A DNA stretch of 64,000 nt from Hordeum vulgare subsp. vulgare (GCF_904849725.1 NC_058520.1:400161993-400225992), one strand, 5' to 3'; positions 24,985-36,837 are shown, counted from the stretch's first letter. A program made the numbers and translations. The notes: a model not told the origin generated them from the letters alone.

Positions 24985-27313
24985 ACTACCTGCATGCTTG
25001 CCCATGATCACGACCACACCTCAGTCTTCTGGATAGTTCACGTACAAGCGGTCGTTCTCCTCATCATACTGCCACGCCAGTTGCGTGCCCTCGGAATCAC
25101 CTGTGTCGGGCGTACCAGTACCTGTTGGTGTGTTGAAGTAATCTGTGAGCCACGGGGACTGAGCAATCTATGACCTCGGTGCGAGAACTAGTCAAGTTAT
25201 TAGGTAAGGAAGGTTCAGTATTTAGGTTGCAGCATCCTAAGCATTTATGGTGGCTAACTTACGTAGAACATGTATTCAAGGTGGTCTATACTAGCGATCG
25301 ATGACTAGCTGATCAATAAGTGATCCTGAACACCTACTTACGTCAATCATAACCCCACCGTGTTCCCGATCGAAGAGAGGTCTATGAAGGGGACAGTCAC
25401 GGTTACGCACACAGTTGGCAATTTTATTAGATTAGGTTCAAGTTATCTATAACCGGATGTTAACAAATATTCCAAGTCGCCACATAACCGTGGACACGAA
25501 TTTCCGAAAGATTAAACCCTGCAGGGCTGCTCCAACTAGTCCATCACAAACGGTCACGGGCCGCAAAGTAATCCTCTATCACGAATCTCGTGATCTCGTC
25601 GGATTCCTTAGAGGAAAACCTCAACTCTGGGGAGAACCAAAGCTTCACCGGGATTCCTATACGCAAGATATATCGCTAACGTAAGAGAACTCTAGCAGGT
25701 CCTCCCGTCGTGTCGACGACCCCGATAAGAGCCACGTATCTCAGTCTCAGGACACGATGAATGGAAAAGCCTACAGGAACCAAACCTCAAGTTTCCTTGT
25801 GGTGGCCCCGCAGTCTGTCCATTTTGGACCAACACTCATGAGGAGCACTGGCCCGGGTTGTTGATTAACTCCTCGGGGTGGCCATTCCCAATGCAGATTA
25901 TTATGTGATTAGCAAATTAACACCAATGTTGGGTCCTGTCGGACAAGTCTTAAGACTACACGATTTATCAACGGGGTCCCCATAACAACCCCGAACGTGT
26001 TAGGAGCGATCAGTTATGGAATCAAACACCGGTAGCCGGAAACTATGGCGGCAATAACGGAACAAAACACCCGACAAAAGGCTAGGCCTTCCGTTATTTA
26101 CCAAGTATATAGCTGTATTAATTAAATAACAGATTTAACATAATGATATCAAACTCATGTTATCACATGAGACAATTGCACCTGTAACTAGCAACACTAA
26201 CATTAGTAGCTGAGCAAGCCTACTTAGCCATTCAAGATTTGCTAGGAAGGGATAAGTGTTTGGGTTTCATGGCAATATCAGGAGGCAATTATTTCAGTGG
26301 TAGGAAGTGAGCATATGACGAAGGAAACGTGAACCTAGCATAACAAGTCTAGAGATGGAATCAAGGTCATATCATCTTGCATGTGATGTCCTCAGCTTGG
26401 AACTGCTCTTGTTCGTCCTACACGTACTCTCCTGGATCCACGTACTCATTCTCCAATCCCGGTGCTACCCAACATAAAAATAGCATCCAATGAACAACAA
26501 CACAACAAGATGCAACAAGCACATGATGCATGATATGAAAACGAACATGCATCTCTATCCTAGCTACTAGCACAAGCATGAGAAGAAAATACAAGTTCCT
26601 GGATAGAACTGCACTCTAACCTATCTTTACATGCATGAGGATGACATGAACAGATGCGTCACGCGAAATGATGCAAAAACATATAAAGAACGTTACGAAC
26701 GGAGCAACGGATCAACCAGAAACAACGAAACAAGAAATGGAGTCCTACGTATCAAATCCATCACAACACACTCCAATGGCATACTTTTGGTATTCCCAGG
26801 TTGCCAAATCACAAAACAAACAAGAATGGATGGGATGGTGCAAGGAATATCACCACACAACCAACTATGCACTCACAAGCATCAAAACTATACAATTTGC
26901 CATAAAAAGCATCATAGCAGTTTGAGGGCTACATGCAAAGCACCTACAGCCTCCCAAATGTGCCAAATAGGGTATGTGTCAGAAGCTATTCAAAATCTCT
27001 ACAAGCATGAGCAAAAAGATAATACAAAGGAGTTTCACACAGAAAGTTCTACAACTGCTAACTTGGACAAAAATATCAGTTTTCACGGACTTAGTGAAAA
27101 TCTCAGATTCTCACTAGTTGTTTATGCTCTGAAATATTTTGACAGCACCCAAAACAATATCTACAGGAATCCAAATGGAATAAAAATTGACAGAGAGCTA
27201 GACAAACACAAAATCTACAACTTTCCAGTTGATAGAAAGGGCTGATTCCCAACTCATGGACTTCTACAAGCACAACAACAGGAGAAGAAAATATAAGCAG
27301 ATTCTCACACTTG

Positions 27314-27334
27314 GTGAAAATCTCAGATTTTCAC
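27314..27334. repeat. Palindrome in element C right LTR
   Basis: This is an intact copy of the palindrome at 10936-10956 (arms GTGAAAATCT/AGATTTTCAC). A related, imperfect one occurs at 27093-27117. Confidence 0.6.
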
Positions 27335-28336
27335 TAAAACTGGAATTTTCAGCCACATGCCTACTTTGACTACGCACAACTTGCACATATGAACTCCTAA
27401 GCAGAATACAAAACCAACATGCTATAGAGGGGTTCACCATCTACTACCACAACAAAGAATCAACCTCTTGGGCTCAACACATCACATGGGACCAAGCTCT
27501 AAACATGGAACAAAACTGAAATATGACATTCCCAGAAAGTGTTCCAAAGTGGAATTTGAACCCACCATTGGATTCCTAGGATGATTCTACCCCAAAAACA
27601 TATATAATACATAGGCACTTTCATAGAACAATTGGGCACAAACTTGAAAGGAAATTCTACATGGAATCCCATAGAGATGAATAGTGCATCATCACATGTG
27701 CTTCCACTAGCTCATCACCTACATATGCATATGCACACACTCACATATCCATTGGTGCACATGAGGGGTAGACCTCATGCTCATGTGCCTTAGCACACCA
27801 CCACACACACATGGATCAAGCACAACATATTATAAACACCTACACATGCTAGTTATCACACACCTTTACTTACACTCACATCATGCTTCCTACACATGCT
27901 TGCACATGTGCTCATCAAAGCCCATCATGAATTGGGCATGTGTGTGTCACACACTCACATGCACAAAAAACATCACATGAACAACTATATACACACACAC
28001 AAGGTATGTGGGTGGAAACCCACACACACACATACACCACACTTGCACAACCTGGTGCATGAGCTCAACACTCATGCACATGGGTTTCACACCACAACAT
28101 CACTACCCTAATGCCTCATACACCCATAACACACACATATATAAGCTAGCTCACAATACACTTGCACTCAAACCTACACATGCCTACTACACATGATATA
28201 TCTACACATGCTCTATAGCATCAAGAACAAGGTCAACCTGCTGCTTGGGAGGCAACAAAGAATACCCCACATGGAGATCTAGCACACCACAACAAATATG
28301 CAAGCAAGCAATGCAAAACATTAAAAGAAATGCAGC

Positions 28337-28420
28337 AAAAAAATAAAAGGAATGGGGAGGGATCGAACCCAGGACCCCCTATTTCACCAACAAACAAGCA
28401 ACCACTATGCTATTGTCCAT
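28337..28420 (-). other. tRNA-like Pol III module Y, right LTR of element C
   Basis: A box TAGCATAGTGGT (28412-28401) and B box GGTTCGATCCC (28369-28359) have the same 43 bp spacing as the left copy. They are followed by runs of four and seven T (28348-28337). The TGTTT/AAATA stem around GTTGGTG is kept through a G-T pair. Both copies retain matches to the A and B box consensus in spite of LTR divergence. Confidence 0.6.
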
Positions 28421-28498
28421 ATGCTCGACAGAGCAGGGATGGCTAACAGGGTAAACTGTCTCTGCTACTGCTTATGCTAGTGTGCGAACCAAAACATG

Positions 28499-28582
28499 AA
28501 AAAGGGGGGTTGGCACCGTGGGGACTCGAACCCACACCTCCTGCATCTACACAACACCCTGCAACCACTACGCTACGATCAG
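28499..28582 (-). other. tRNA-like Pol III module X, right LTR of element C
   Basis: A box TAGCGTAGTGGT (28575-28564) and B box GGTTCGAGTCC (28532-28522) match the plant Pol III consensus. A GTGGG/CCCAC T stem follows, and TTTTT at 28503-28499. The A boxes of X and Y are 163 bp apart, exactly as in the left LTR. This is the best preserved of the four modules. Confidence 0.65.
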
Positions 28583-30085
28583 AGACTTGGCCTAAGAGAG
28601 GTAACATACCAGGTAACACACACATACAACAAGATCATCTTGCACTGCTCTGCACAGAGATGCCGGCAGCAACTCCATAGGAGCATGGCCTTCTACTCTA
28701 CTGCTGTTGCGCCGCAGGGAATCCTATCGCCACCACTCATGCCTGATGGAAGGCCATCAGCATCGGCATGAGCTCAGGCACACACGCACAACACATCACA
28801 CACACAACAGCACCTGCACTTCGTGCTCTTCTCCGAACAGAGAGGCACGACCACGAGCCCTACATCACATCTATCAAGGGGGAGGGAGGAGGAACTAGTC
28901 TCACCTAGATAAAGGAGAGGAGGACACCGATCGGGGAAGAAGCCTTACGAAGACGACGAGGCGTTGATCTGAAGAGGAAGGAGTCCGCCGGGAACACACC
29001 GGAGACGAGGTGCTGCCCGTCGGTGTGATCGCTCCCCGGCCTCACCGAGGACCGGAATGGAGCGCGGAGGTCTACCCCGAGCCCCTCGACATGCTGGCCG
29101 GCGCCGGAGTTTACGGACGCATGGAGGACGACGGCGGCGGGCTACTGCTACCTCTCTGCTCCCTGATCTTCATAGCTTACCTTTGGGGAAGGGAGGAGAG
29201 ATGGAGGGGAAAGTGGCGGCGCAAGGAGGGGGACGCGGAACCCTAGGCCAAGGGGGCATGCACGCCGAGGCTATATGGGGGCCGCGGATGGGACGGCGCA
29301 GTCAAACCCTCTCGGTCTCTCTCTGCAGCTCTGACGGAAAGCAAGCGCAAGGGCTACGGCGTCAGGAGAAGGAAGAAGGGACGCACGGTTGGGCTCGCTG
29401 GGGAAACAGAGAGAGATATGGGCCTCGGGAGGGAAAGGGAGGCCCATTCTGGCGTCTGTTAAGGGAAAAGAACCCACTGGGGTTTCTTATTTAACCAACA
29501 CCAGCAAAATAAAAGAAATACAAAGGCTAAACTGTGATGCTAAAAATAAAGGAAAAAATACCTCTGGTCATAAGGAATTATGACCTATTTGAATAAAAAG
29601 GAAAAGGGGTTTTTGGAGCAAGTAAATATTTACAAAACAACATTAATGGATCTGATTTGTATTTATTTACACCACTAAAACATAGCCTCAAATCACTAAA
29701 ACCCTAGCATCACATCTGCCATAAAACATACTAAAACATGGACATTTTTAAAACACGGAAGGAGCAAGTGAATATTGGGTTTGATATAAATGAGAGGAAG
29801 AAGGTTTTGAATCCTAAAAGCAACCAACATAGCTTCCTACTTACAAATAACACCCACCATCATCTCACATGTCATCACATCACATCACATGTCATCACAC
29901 CACATACATAGAACACAAGAACAACAAATACAAAGCATGGATGAATGGATGCATGAATGCAAAGGGATACATGGCAAGGTGACACACATGAAATAGCACA
30001 TGCATATAATTCTCATGGCACTGACATGATGGACCCACATACAGAAGGTTCCAATAAAGGCAATATACACTCTTGGGGCATTACA

Positions 30086-31082
30086 GGGTCGTACGAGGTA
30101 GGTCGACTATGCCGTTTTTACGTGTTCCGGGCACACCGTTGGTCTACGCATGGATGATACTGTCCAGAGTCGGTGCTCGTAAGACGTACATCATGTGGGC
30201 TGGGTACCAATCGAGTGGATCTCTTTGTCTAGTATCGTCAGGGGAAACGCATTGATCGATTACTTACATCGGGTATGTTATATACCGCGAGTCGGGGATG
30301 ACACAGAACTTTCCCGGATCTCGTGGGTACATCATACAACCTCTGAAGAGTGTACAACTATTAGAATAGCCGTGTCCACGGTCAAGAACAGTTGGGTAAT
30401 CCCGCTTAAACTATGTCCAGTCGTTTTCGCATAAACCAAGAGTGTGTGTGTGTGTGTGTGTGTGTTCATGGAGATATATGAAAGAGTTGATATGACCAAG
30501 TTTGATGACTTGGCATATCGGGTGAACCCGAAGTGTTCAGTCCATAACAGATATGTTGATATCTGTAACCTATTCTTCTAAATATCATCTAGCTCAAGTT
30601 GCATATCCACTAATGATCATGTTTATTTAATTGGTAAGCTGTTATCCACTAGTACCGCATATTACTTGTTATCATACCAAATACATTATCCATATCAAGG
30701 CTGTTTGCGAGTACATTCAAAGTAATCACTGGCTTGCCACTGGTTATGTTATTAACCAGACATGGAAGGACCGGAGTTTGGAGAAGTGTACGTCATTGGA
30801 GACGGACCTGCGAACTAGGACGCTTCCTAGTCAGAATGCCTGTTGGTGTAGGCTGATGGCATGGGCACCCGCTTAGCCCCAAGATTTCCGCTATTAGATG
30901 TATGGGTGTGTTTTGGCTTTATAGGCCCTACCTATGTGAACTTGACCTTGATGGTCCGTTGATGTATTATTTTGGTATGTTGGATGTAAAACTCTTAATA
31001 TTCAGTATCTGTGTGTTCGGTGAGAATTGATCTGTGGGATCACTGATTCGGCAATCGTGACTCGTAAGTCGGGGTCCCCACA
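30086..31082 (+). repeat. Element A 5' LTR, third segment
   Basis: It matches 40043-41037 of the 3' LTR and ends with GGGGTCCCCACA, the shared LTR end. The first five bases are the second GGGTC copy made by element C. It contains a GT microsatellite (30442-30465). Confidence 0.93.
30442..30465. repeat. (GT)12 microsatellite in element A 5' LTR
   Basis: There are twelve GT units here and seven at the same place in the 3' LTR (40397-40410), so the tract changed length after insertion. Confidence 0.95.
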
Positions 31083-31086
31083 GAGC

Positions 31087-31099
31087 TGGTATCAGAGCC
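31087..31099 (+). other. Element A primer binding site (initiator tRNA-Met)
   Basis: TGGTATCAGAGCC begins four bases after the LTR end. It matches the initiator tRNA-Met 3' complement used by many plant Gypsy and Copia elements. Confidence 0.92.
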
Positions 31100-31222
31100 A
31101 TTCTGACTGTAGGAAGCCTTAGGTAGCACGGACGATAGCCGAGACGAGTAGTGCACTCATCCCTTACACTTGAAATTTTCTACACCCACAAAAATTTCTA
31201 ACCCTCTCCTACCACCTTGTAG

Positions 31223-31984
31223 ATGGCCGCCGTACCTGAGATGCTTCTCGAGACGGGCTTTCCCCTACTTTTGGGAGATAGCCTCGAGAAGTGTCAAGTA
31301 TGCCACACGTCCATTTTTCTCTACCACGAGCACTGGGTCAACGCCGATAGAAAAGAATATCACGTGAACATGGTAGTGAAGGCTAAGGACTCCCCAACTA
31401 GTTGGTTCTTTGAAGGACCACACATGGAGAATCTAATGTTCGCAGTGGAGACAGCCGCACGAGAGGCACTCGTGCGTCTCCGTGATATCCTTCCCGAGAT
31501 GGCCAACGAGCCGGTCACTCGTCACCTGCCTTTTATTAAGGATGGGATTTACGGGAGCTGGACGCTTAACCCATCCTCGGAGGATGGAATGCCACTCAAG
31601 TTTAAAACGTACTTCAGCCTCTCTGCCGACACCTTTACTCACCTTCTGATCAAATCAGTGACGCTTCGCCAAGAACTACACCAACTCAAGGACCTACTTC
31701 ACCTGAAAAAGATGAAGACCCGCAAGGTCAAGAAGGAAGGAGCACCCGGAGGGCAGTCAACCATTGCCTTCCGAGGAGGAATACCACCACTCCAGGCCAC
31801 TCCTATTCAGAGTCGCCGTCTGACTGCGGAAGAGTACACCGAGCTCCTCACCGCTTCACCAACAAAGAGACGCCATGATGGACTGCTCCCCTCTCCCACA
31901 CCTCTGAAGGAGGAAGGTACCGATGAGGATGAAGACGAAGACTCTGCAGAGCCTGCATACGAGACCGAGCAGTCCACCGCTTAG
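31223..31984 (+). CDS. Element A extra ORF between PBS and gag (253 residues)
   Basis: This is an uninterrupted ORF between the PBS and gag, not a standard part of gag-pol. The start fits a good context (AGATGG). The N-terminal 115 residues look like a compact domain, with Cys24/Cys27 (CQVC), a conserved-looking WFFEGPHMENLM and a helix rich in Ala, Glu and Arg (AVETAAREALVRLRDIL). Residues 145-165 may form a helix or coil. Basic clusters follow (KKMKTRKVKK at 162-171, TKRRH near 214), which could be nuclear signals, and the tail is acidic (DEDEDED). I know such ORFs from grass Tekay-type elements but not their function. It is intact while gag-pol in the same element is full of stops. Confidence 0.7.
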   Translation: MAAVPEMLLETGFPLLLGDSLEKCQVCHTSIFLYHEHWVNADRKEYHVNMVVKAKDSPTSWFFEGPHMENLMFAVETAAREALVRLRDILPEMANEPVTRHLPFIKDGIYGSWTLNPSSEDGMPLKFKTYFSLSADTFTHLLIKSVTLRQELHQLKDLLHLKKMKTRKVKKEGAPGGQSTIAFRGGIPPLQATPIQSRRLTAEEYTELLTASPTKRRHDGLLPSPTPLKEEGTDEDEDEDSAEPAYETEQSTA

Positions 31985-32271
31985 AAGAACGTCTTAGGCA
32001 AATTAGGAGACTCCCCATGCGTAGTTGAGTCCATGTATCGGTTCATGAGAACCATGAGTGTTGTGTGATCGTGTATGATGCAAGCTGCATTTCTACCGTA
32101 GGCAGCTTGTAAGCGACTACATCACTTGTTTTAATTCAATGCATTACATTTCCCAAAAACCTTTGTTTAACTCGCACACTAGCACAGTACCACACCCCCT
32201 TATCCTAGGAATATCATCCCTTGTGATTCCCGGCCAATTTGGCATATTGACCTCTCTACTCCCCTGACAGG
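31985..32271 (+). other. Element A spacer between extra ORF and gag
   Basis: I see no gene here. A splice site or internal ribosome entry that would allow gag expression downstream of the extra ORF could lie here, but no convincing signal is visible. Confidence 0.5.
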
Positions 32272-33520
32272 ATGGTGATTTCAACCCGCCCCAGCACCTT
32301 CGACAACCCCAGCTCTGCAACCTCTGGCCAGCAGGAGGGAACCAATGGAAACACTCAAGATGGAGATCACCTCGAGCAGCAGCAAGGCGATATTCCTCCT
32401 CCACCGCCTCCTCCAGAGAGCTTGACTGTGGCTCAGTTCCTCCAAGCTCTCCAAGAGGAATGTCAAGCCAACAATGCCTCCATCCAGCAACTGGCTCAAG
32501 TCTTGGTGAACAATCCGCCGCAAAACATAAATGGCAATGATCATTCTACTGTGTCTGAGTTTATGCGGACTATGCCTCCTATATTCACGGAGACAGCTGA
32601 ACCATTGGATGCCGATGACTAGATCCGCACTATCAAAGACCTCCTCGCACTGGTCAAGTGCACCAATGATCACGAGAAAGTCCTTTTGCTTCTCACTGTC
32701 TCGGAGGCACGTCCAGAGCTTGGTGGGATGGGTTCCAGATCATGCGAGAAGGGCAAGCTATCACTTGGGTAGTATTCAAGGAAGGATTCCGCGCTACTCA
32801 CATTCCCCTAGAATGATGACCATTAAGAAGCGGGAATTTCGAGCCTTAGGCAAGGAAGTGGAACCGTCAAGGAGTATCTGCAGAAGTTTAATTTCTTGTC
32901 AAGATATGCACCGGAAGATGTCAACACTGAAGCCGCAAAGGTGGAACGCTTTATGAAAGGACTGCTGCAGTCACTCTAGTATCAACTGGTTGTTTGTGAA
33001 TGACGGACCTTCTACGATCTAGATAACAAGGCCCTCATGTTGGTGGATAAGCGCCGTGCAATGGACGACACCCATAAGTGCAAGATGATAGCTAGTGGAG
33101 GACCCAGTAACCCGAAGCCACGCCCATGGCAATCAGCCCCAGCAAGACCCAACTACCAGCAACAACAATACAAGGCACCAACGTTCCGCCAGAACTACGA
33201 GCCCCAGCAGCTAGTCAACACCAAGCCAGCAATCAACCCTCCAAATAAAAGTGGAGTCAAGACCAACATCCCAGGGCAGGTTACCTGCTTTGGCTGTGGA
33301 CAGTCTAGGCACTACTCCAGGCAGTGCCCCAACAAGAAGCCCGATGCACCGCGCCCCAATGCGCCAAATCAAGGACAAGGTCAAGGAGCGCCACGCACGA
33401 ACCAAGCTCCCTGCAATCAGCAGTACCACAACAAGGGACGTATTAATCACATCTCCGCAGAAGAAGCCAAGAAGACCCGGACTGCATTCTGGGTACGTTC
33501 CTTGTCAACTCCACCCCGAC
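32272..33520 (+). pseudogene. Element A gag with zinc knuckle, broken
   Basis: Gag opens with MVISTRPSTFDNPSS, a Gln-rich and proline-rich N-terminus, and EFMRTMPPIFTETAEPLDAD before a TAG at 32620, where Trp is expected (TGG to TAG). The capsid core continues across frame changes (MREGQAITWVVFKEGF, EYLQKFNFLSRYAPEDVN). It regains its frame at about 32990 and ends in a Pro/Gln-rich stretch and the CCHC knuckle CFGCGQSRHYSRQC (33286-33327). A further frame change near 33480 separates gag from protease. Gag would form the virus-like particle. Confidence 0.87.
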
Positions 33521-34079
33521 AACAGTATTGTTTGATTGTGGTGCTTTGCATTATTTTGTTACTCAGAAGTATGCGGAAAAATGTGGTTTGAAGCCTACCC
33601 TACTTAATGTGCAAATGGCAGTACATACCCCGGGAGCAGTGCTAAGGACCAACCAAGGATGTAGAGGAGGCCGAATCAATATTAATGGGATAAGCTTCTC
33701 AGCACATCTCATTGTCATTAAGTCGCAAGGCTTAGAAATGATCCTTGGGATGGATTGGTTGGCCAAGCACCAGAGCATCTTGGATTGCGCCAACGGGTGT
33801 ATTACCATGACAAGCGACCAAGGGGTCAAAGTCAAGTATGTTCCTGAGCCTACATCCACTCAAGTCCCGCAGGTAAATTTCCTATCGGGAGAAGAGCTGG
33901 ATCGAGTGCTGATAGTCTGTGAATACCCGGACGTCTTTCTTGATGAGCTGTCAGGGATGCCTCCTGACCGAGACATCGAGTTCATCATTGAGATTATGCC
34001 CGGGTCAAGGCTTATCTATAAGAAGCCTTATAGGATGCGATCCGAAGAGCTGGCAGAGTTGAAGAAGCAGTTGGATTAG
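33521..34079 (+). pseudogene. Element A aspartic protease
   Basis: A retropepsin is visible from VLFDCGALHYFV, where the catalytic triplet D(S/T)G reads DCG, to MILGMDWLAKHQSILDC. The RT N-terminus follows (YPDVFLDELSGMPPDRDIEF, YRMRSEELAELKKQL). A TAG ends the frame at 34077. The Cys in the active triplet would probably impair the enzyme. Confidence 0.86.
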
Positions 34080-34790
34080 CAACTTAGGAAGGGACTCATC
34101 CGTCCAAGTGCATCACCTTGGGGATCACTTGTTCTGTTCGTGTCTAAGAAGGATGGGACTATCAGACTCTGCATCGATTACCGTTCTCTCAATGAAGTCA
34201 CGATCAAGAACAAGTACCCACTCCCCAAGATTGAAGACTTATTTGACCAGCTAAATGGATCCAAGGTATTTTCCAAGATCGATCTCCGATCTAGATATTA
34301 CCAACTGAAGATCCAACCAGAAGACATACCCAAGACTGCATTCGTGACCCGGTACGGTCTATACGAGTGCATCGTCATGTCATTTGGGTTGACCAATGCC
34401 CCAGCATACTTCATGTACCTCATGAACAAGGTCTTCATGGAATATCTGGAAAAGTTTGTCGTTGTTTTCATCGATGACATATTAATCTTCTCCAAATCCG
34501 AAGAAGAGCATGAGAAACACTTGAGGTTAGTGTTGGAAAAGCTTCGAGAGCACTAGCTTTATGCCAAGTTTAGCAAATGCCAATGCTGGCTGCACGAAGT
34601 TGGATTCTTGGGTCATACCATGGCGGCAAACGGATTGGCGGTCGATCCTTCCAACATTACCATGGTAACCAACTCGGAGTCGCCAATCGACGTGAAGGAA
34701 GTCAGAAGCTTCCTCGAACTCGCGGGATACTACTCCAAGTTCGTAGAAGGATTCTCCCGCATCGCTCGACCAATGACTCAGCTCTTGAAG
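34080..34790 (+). pseudogene. Element A reverse transcriptase
   Basis: Same frame as the protease. RT blocks are [53 protein letters not shown] and [18 protein letters not shown], so the catalytic DD pair is intact. One TAG at 34554, in [11 protein letters not shown], fits CAG to TAG. The thumb region ends in [20 protein letters not shown]. Confidence 0.92.
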
Positions 34791-35396
34791 AAAGGCAAGA
34801 ACTTCAAATGGACGCCGGAGTGTGAAGCAAGCTTCCAGGAGTTGAAGAAGAGATTGACTACCGCCCCGGTATTGTCTACTCCAGACATCAGCAAGGAGTT
34901 TGTGATATATTGTGATGCCTCCAGAACCGGGCTCGGTGGAGTCCTAATGCAAGACAACATGGTCGTGGATTACCTATCATGGCAGCTGCGCCCGCATGAG
35001 GAAAACTATGCCACCCATGATCTTGAGTTGGCAGCCGTGGTGCATGCCCTGAAGACATGGCGACATTACCTTCTCGGGAAGCGATGTGAAATATACACCG
35101 ACCACAAGAGTCTAAAGTATATCTTTACTCAAAGGGAATTGAATATGAGGCAGCGAGGATGGCTGGAGTTAATCAAAGACTATGAACTAAAAATTCAATA
35201 CCACCCCGGTAAGGCCAATGTGGTGGCCGATGACTTAAGCCGGAAGGCCGGCACCTTGAATGTTATGCTCAAGGAAAGGCTACCCGCCTTATATGAAGAG
35301 ATGGAAAGCTTTGGGTTGGAGCTAGTTGAACCAGGATTCCTAGCTAACCTCGAAGTCAAACCCACGCTGGCAGACGACATCAAGGAGGCCCATTAG
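34791..35396 (+). pseudogene. Element A RNase H
   Basis: It continues from RT in one frame: [18 protein letters not shown], with the first catalytic Asp present, [25 protein letters not shown] with the Glu, [16 protein letters not shown] with the next Asp, and the tail [19 protein letters not shown] at 35394 closes the frame before integrase and fits CAG to TAG. Apart from the truncating stops, this is the best preserved enzyme domain in the window. Confidence 0.91.
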
Positions 35397-36640
35397 GGGC
35401 ACAAGAGCATCAAAGGCATGAAGAAGAAGATCCGGGAAGGCAATGCCCCAGAATTCTTGGTAGATAAGCAAGGAGTAGTGTGGTTTGGGAAACGTTTATG
35501 CGTACCCGACAAGACGGAACTGAAGGACTTGATCCTATGAGAAGCTCACAACACACCCTACTCTATTCACCCCGGTGGCACCAAGATGTATCAAGACGTC
35601 CGGGAAAGATTCTGGTGGCATGACATGAAGAGGGAAATAGCGTCCTATATCACCAAGTGCGACGTGGGCCAGAGGGTCAAGGCTGAGCACCAACGACCTA
35701 CTGGATTTCTACAACCTCTCCAAGTGCCCGAATGGAAGTGGGACCGCGTCGGCATGGACTTTGTCACTCGTCTACCCAGGTCCAGCTAAGCCCATGACTC
35801 TATATGGGTCATCGTCGACCATCTGACCAAGGTGTCTCACTTCATTCCGGTCAGCACCACCTATGGTGGCGACAAGCTGGCTAGCCTCTACATTGAGCGT
35901 ATTGTGAGCCTCCATGGAGTTCCCAAGGAGATCGTATCTGACTGAGGCACGTAGTTCACCTCAAGATTCTGGAAGTAGTTCCAAGAAGCTCTCGGAACCA
36001 AGCTCCCTTTCATCACTGCCTTCCACCCGCAGATGGGCGGATAGATGGAGAGAGTGAACCAGATACTTGAAGATATGCTTCACGCTTGTGTCTTGGCATA
36101 TGGGACCAAATGGGAAGCTATCCTTCGCTGAGTTCTCATACAACAACAACTACCAGTCCAGTATCCAGATGGACCCATTTGAAGTGCTGTACGGACGGAA
36201 GTGCCGCACCCCGCTCAACTGGTCCGAGACTGGCGAAGGATTGATTTTCGGACCAGAAGTTCTTCGTGAGGCAGAAGACAAGGTGCAACTTTTCCGGGAA
36301 AACTTGAAGGCGACCAAGTCGCGACAGAAGAGCTATGCGGACTCTCACCACAGAGAATTGGAGTTCATTCCCGGAAACCAGGTGTACCTCCGTGTGACAC
36401 CTCTCAAGGGAACCAAGCATTTCCACATCAAAGGGAAACTTGCTCCAAGGTTCATTGGACCTTTTAAGATCACGGCAAGGCGTGGAGAAGTTGCTTACCA
36501 ATTGGAGCTACCTCCGGAACTTTCGGGTGTGCACAATGCCTTCTACGTATCACAACTTCGGAAGTGTCTGCAAGCGCCAAACTGTCCAGATCTTTATAAG
36601 GACATTGACCATCAAGCCATCAACCTCCAACCAGATCTCA
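35397..36640 (+). pseudogene. Element A integrase
   Basis: The zinc finger has its His residues (EAHNTPYSIHPG) but its CxxC reads CDVG, losing one Cys. The core Asp in WVIVDHLTKVSHF, the Asp in VSD followed by stop codons at 35943 and 35952, and the Glu in MERVNQILEDML are all visible. The stops fit CGA to TGA and CAG to TAG. Another TAG stands at 36042, in place of the Gln of GGQ. A one-base frameshift near 36115 leads into CRTPLNWSETGE, LAPRFIGPF and VSQLRKC. The enzyme is inactive. Confidence 0.9.
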
Positions 36641-36837
36641 CTTATCATGAGAGGCCGATCCGCATCCTGGAAGAAGCAGAGCATTGCACCAGAAGCCGCA
36701 CCATCAAGTACTTCAAGGTTTAGTGGAGCAACCACACCGAAGCAGAAGCAACATGGGAGCGTCAAGTCTATCACCGATCCGTATTCCCGTACCTTTTAGC
36801 ACCTAGCTTAGGAATCCCGGGGACGAGATTCTTGTAA
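36641..36837 (+). pseudogene. Element A chromodomain
   Basis: The C-terminus reads RPIRILEEAEHCTRSRTIKY, then FKV, a stop at 36721 (Gln expected, CAG to TAG), and WSNHTEAEATWERQVYHR to a natural stop at 36835-36837. The pattern TIKYFKV.W..HT..EATWE is the chromodomain of Tekay-type chromoviruses. The frame is the same on both sides of the premature stop. Confidence 0.88.

Larger units (their letters stand above)
8689..30085 (-). mobile_element. Element C: Tekay-type chromovirus (Gypsy), minus strand
   Basis: Element C has LTRs of about 5 kb (8689-13645, and 19188-30085 with element D inside it) and a 5.5 kb interior. The minus strand encodes, in order, gag with a CCHC knuckle, protease, reverse transcriptase, RNase H, integrase and a C-terminal chromodomain remnant. 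This is the order of Gypsy elements, and the chromodomain with its tRNA-Met-like PBS points to the Tekay lineage. It ends in TGTAACG...ATTACA and is flanked by perfect GGGTC duplications (8684-8688, 30086-30090). Every polyprotein segment has stops, so it cannot move by itself. Confidence 0.95.
19188..30085 (-). repeat. Element C 5' LTR (right copy), split by element D
   Basis: Segments 19188-19417 and 24985-30085 together match 8689-13645. This copy carries about 310 bp at 26780-27093 and about 90 bp at 27413-27505 that the left copy lacks. Element D sits between GCTAC (19413-19417) and ACTAC (24985-24989). The undisturbed left LTR reads GCTACCCTGCATG near 8911. Confidence 0.93.

Noticed and set aside
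31087..31099. tRNA-Met-like sequence
   Set aside because: It is the primer binding site complementary to a tRNA end, not a tRNA gene: no A or B box is present around it.
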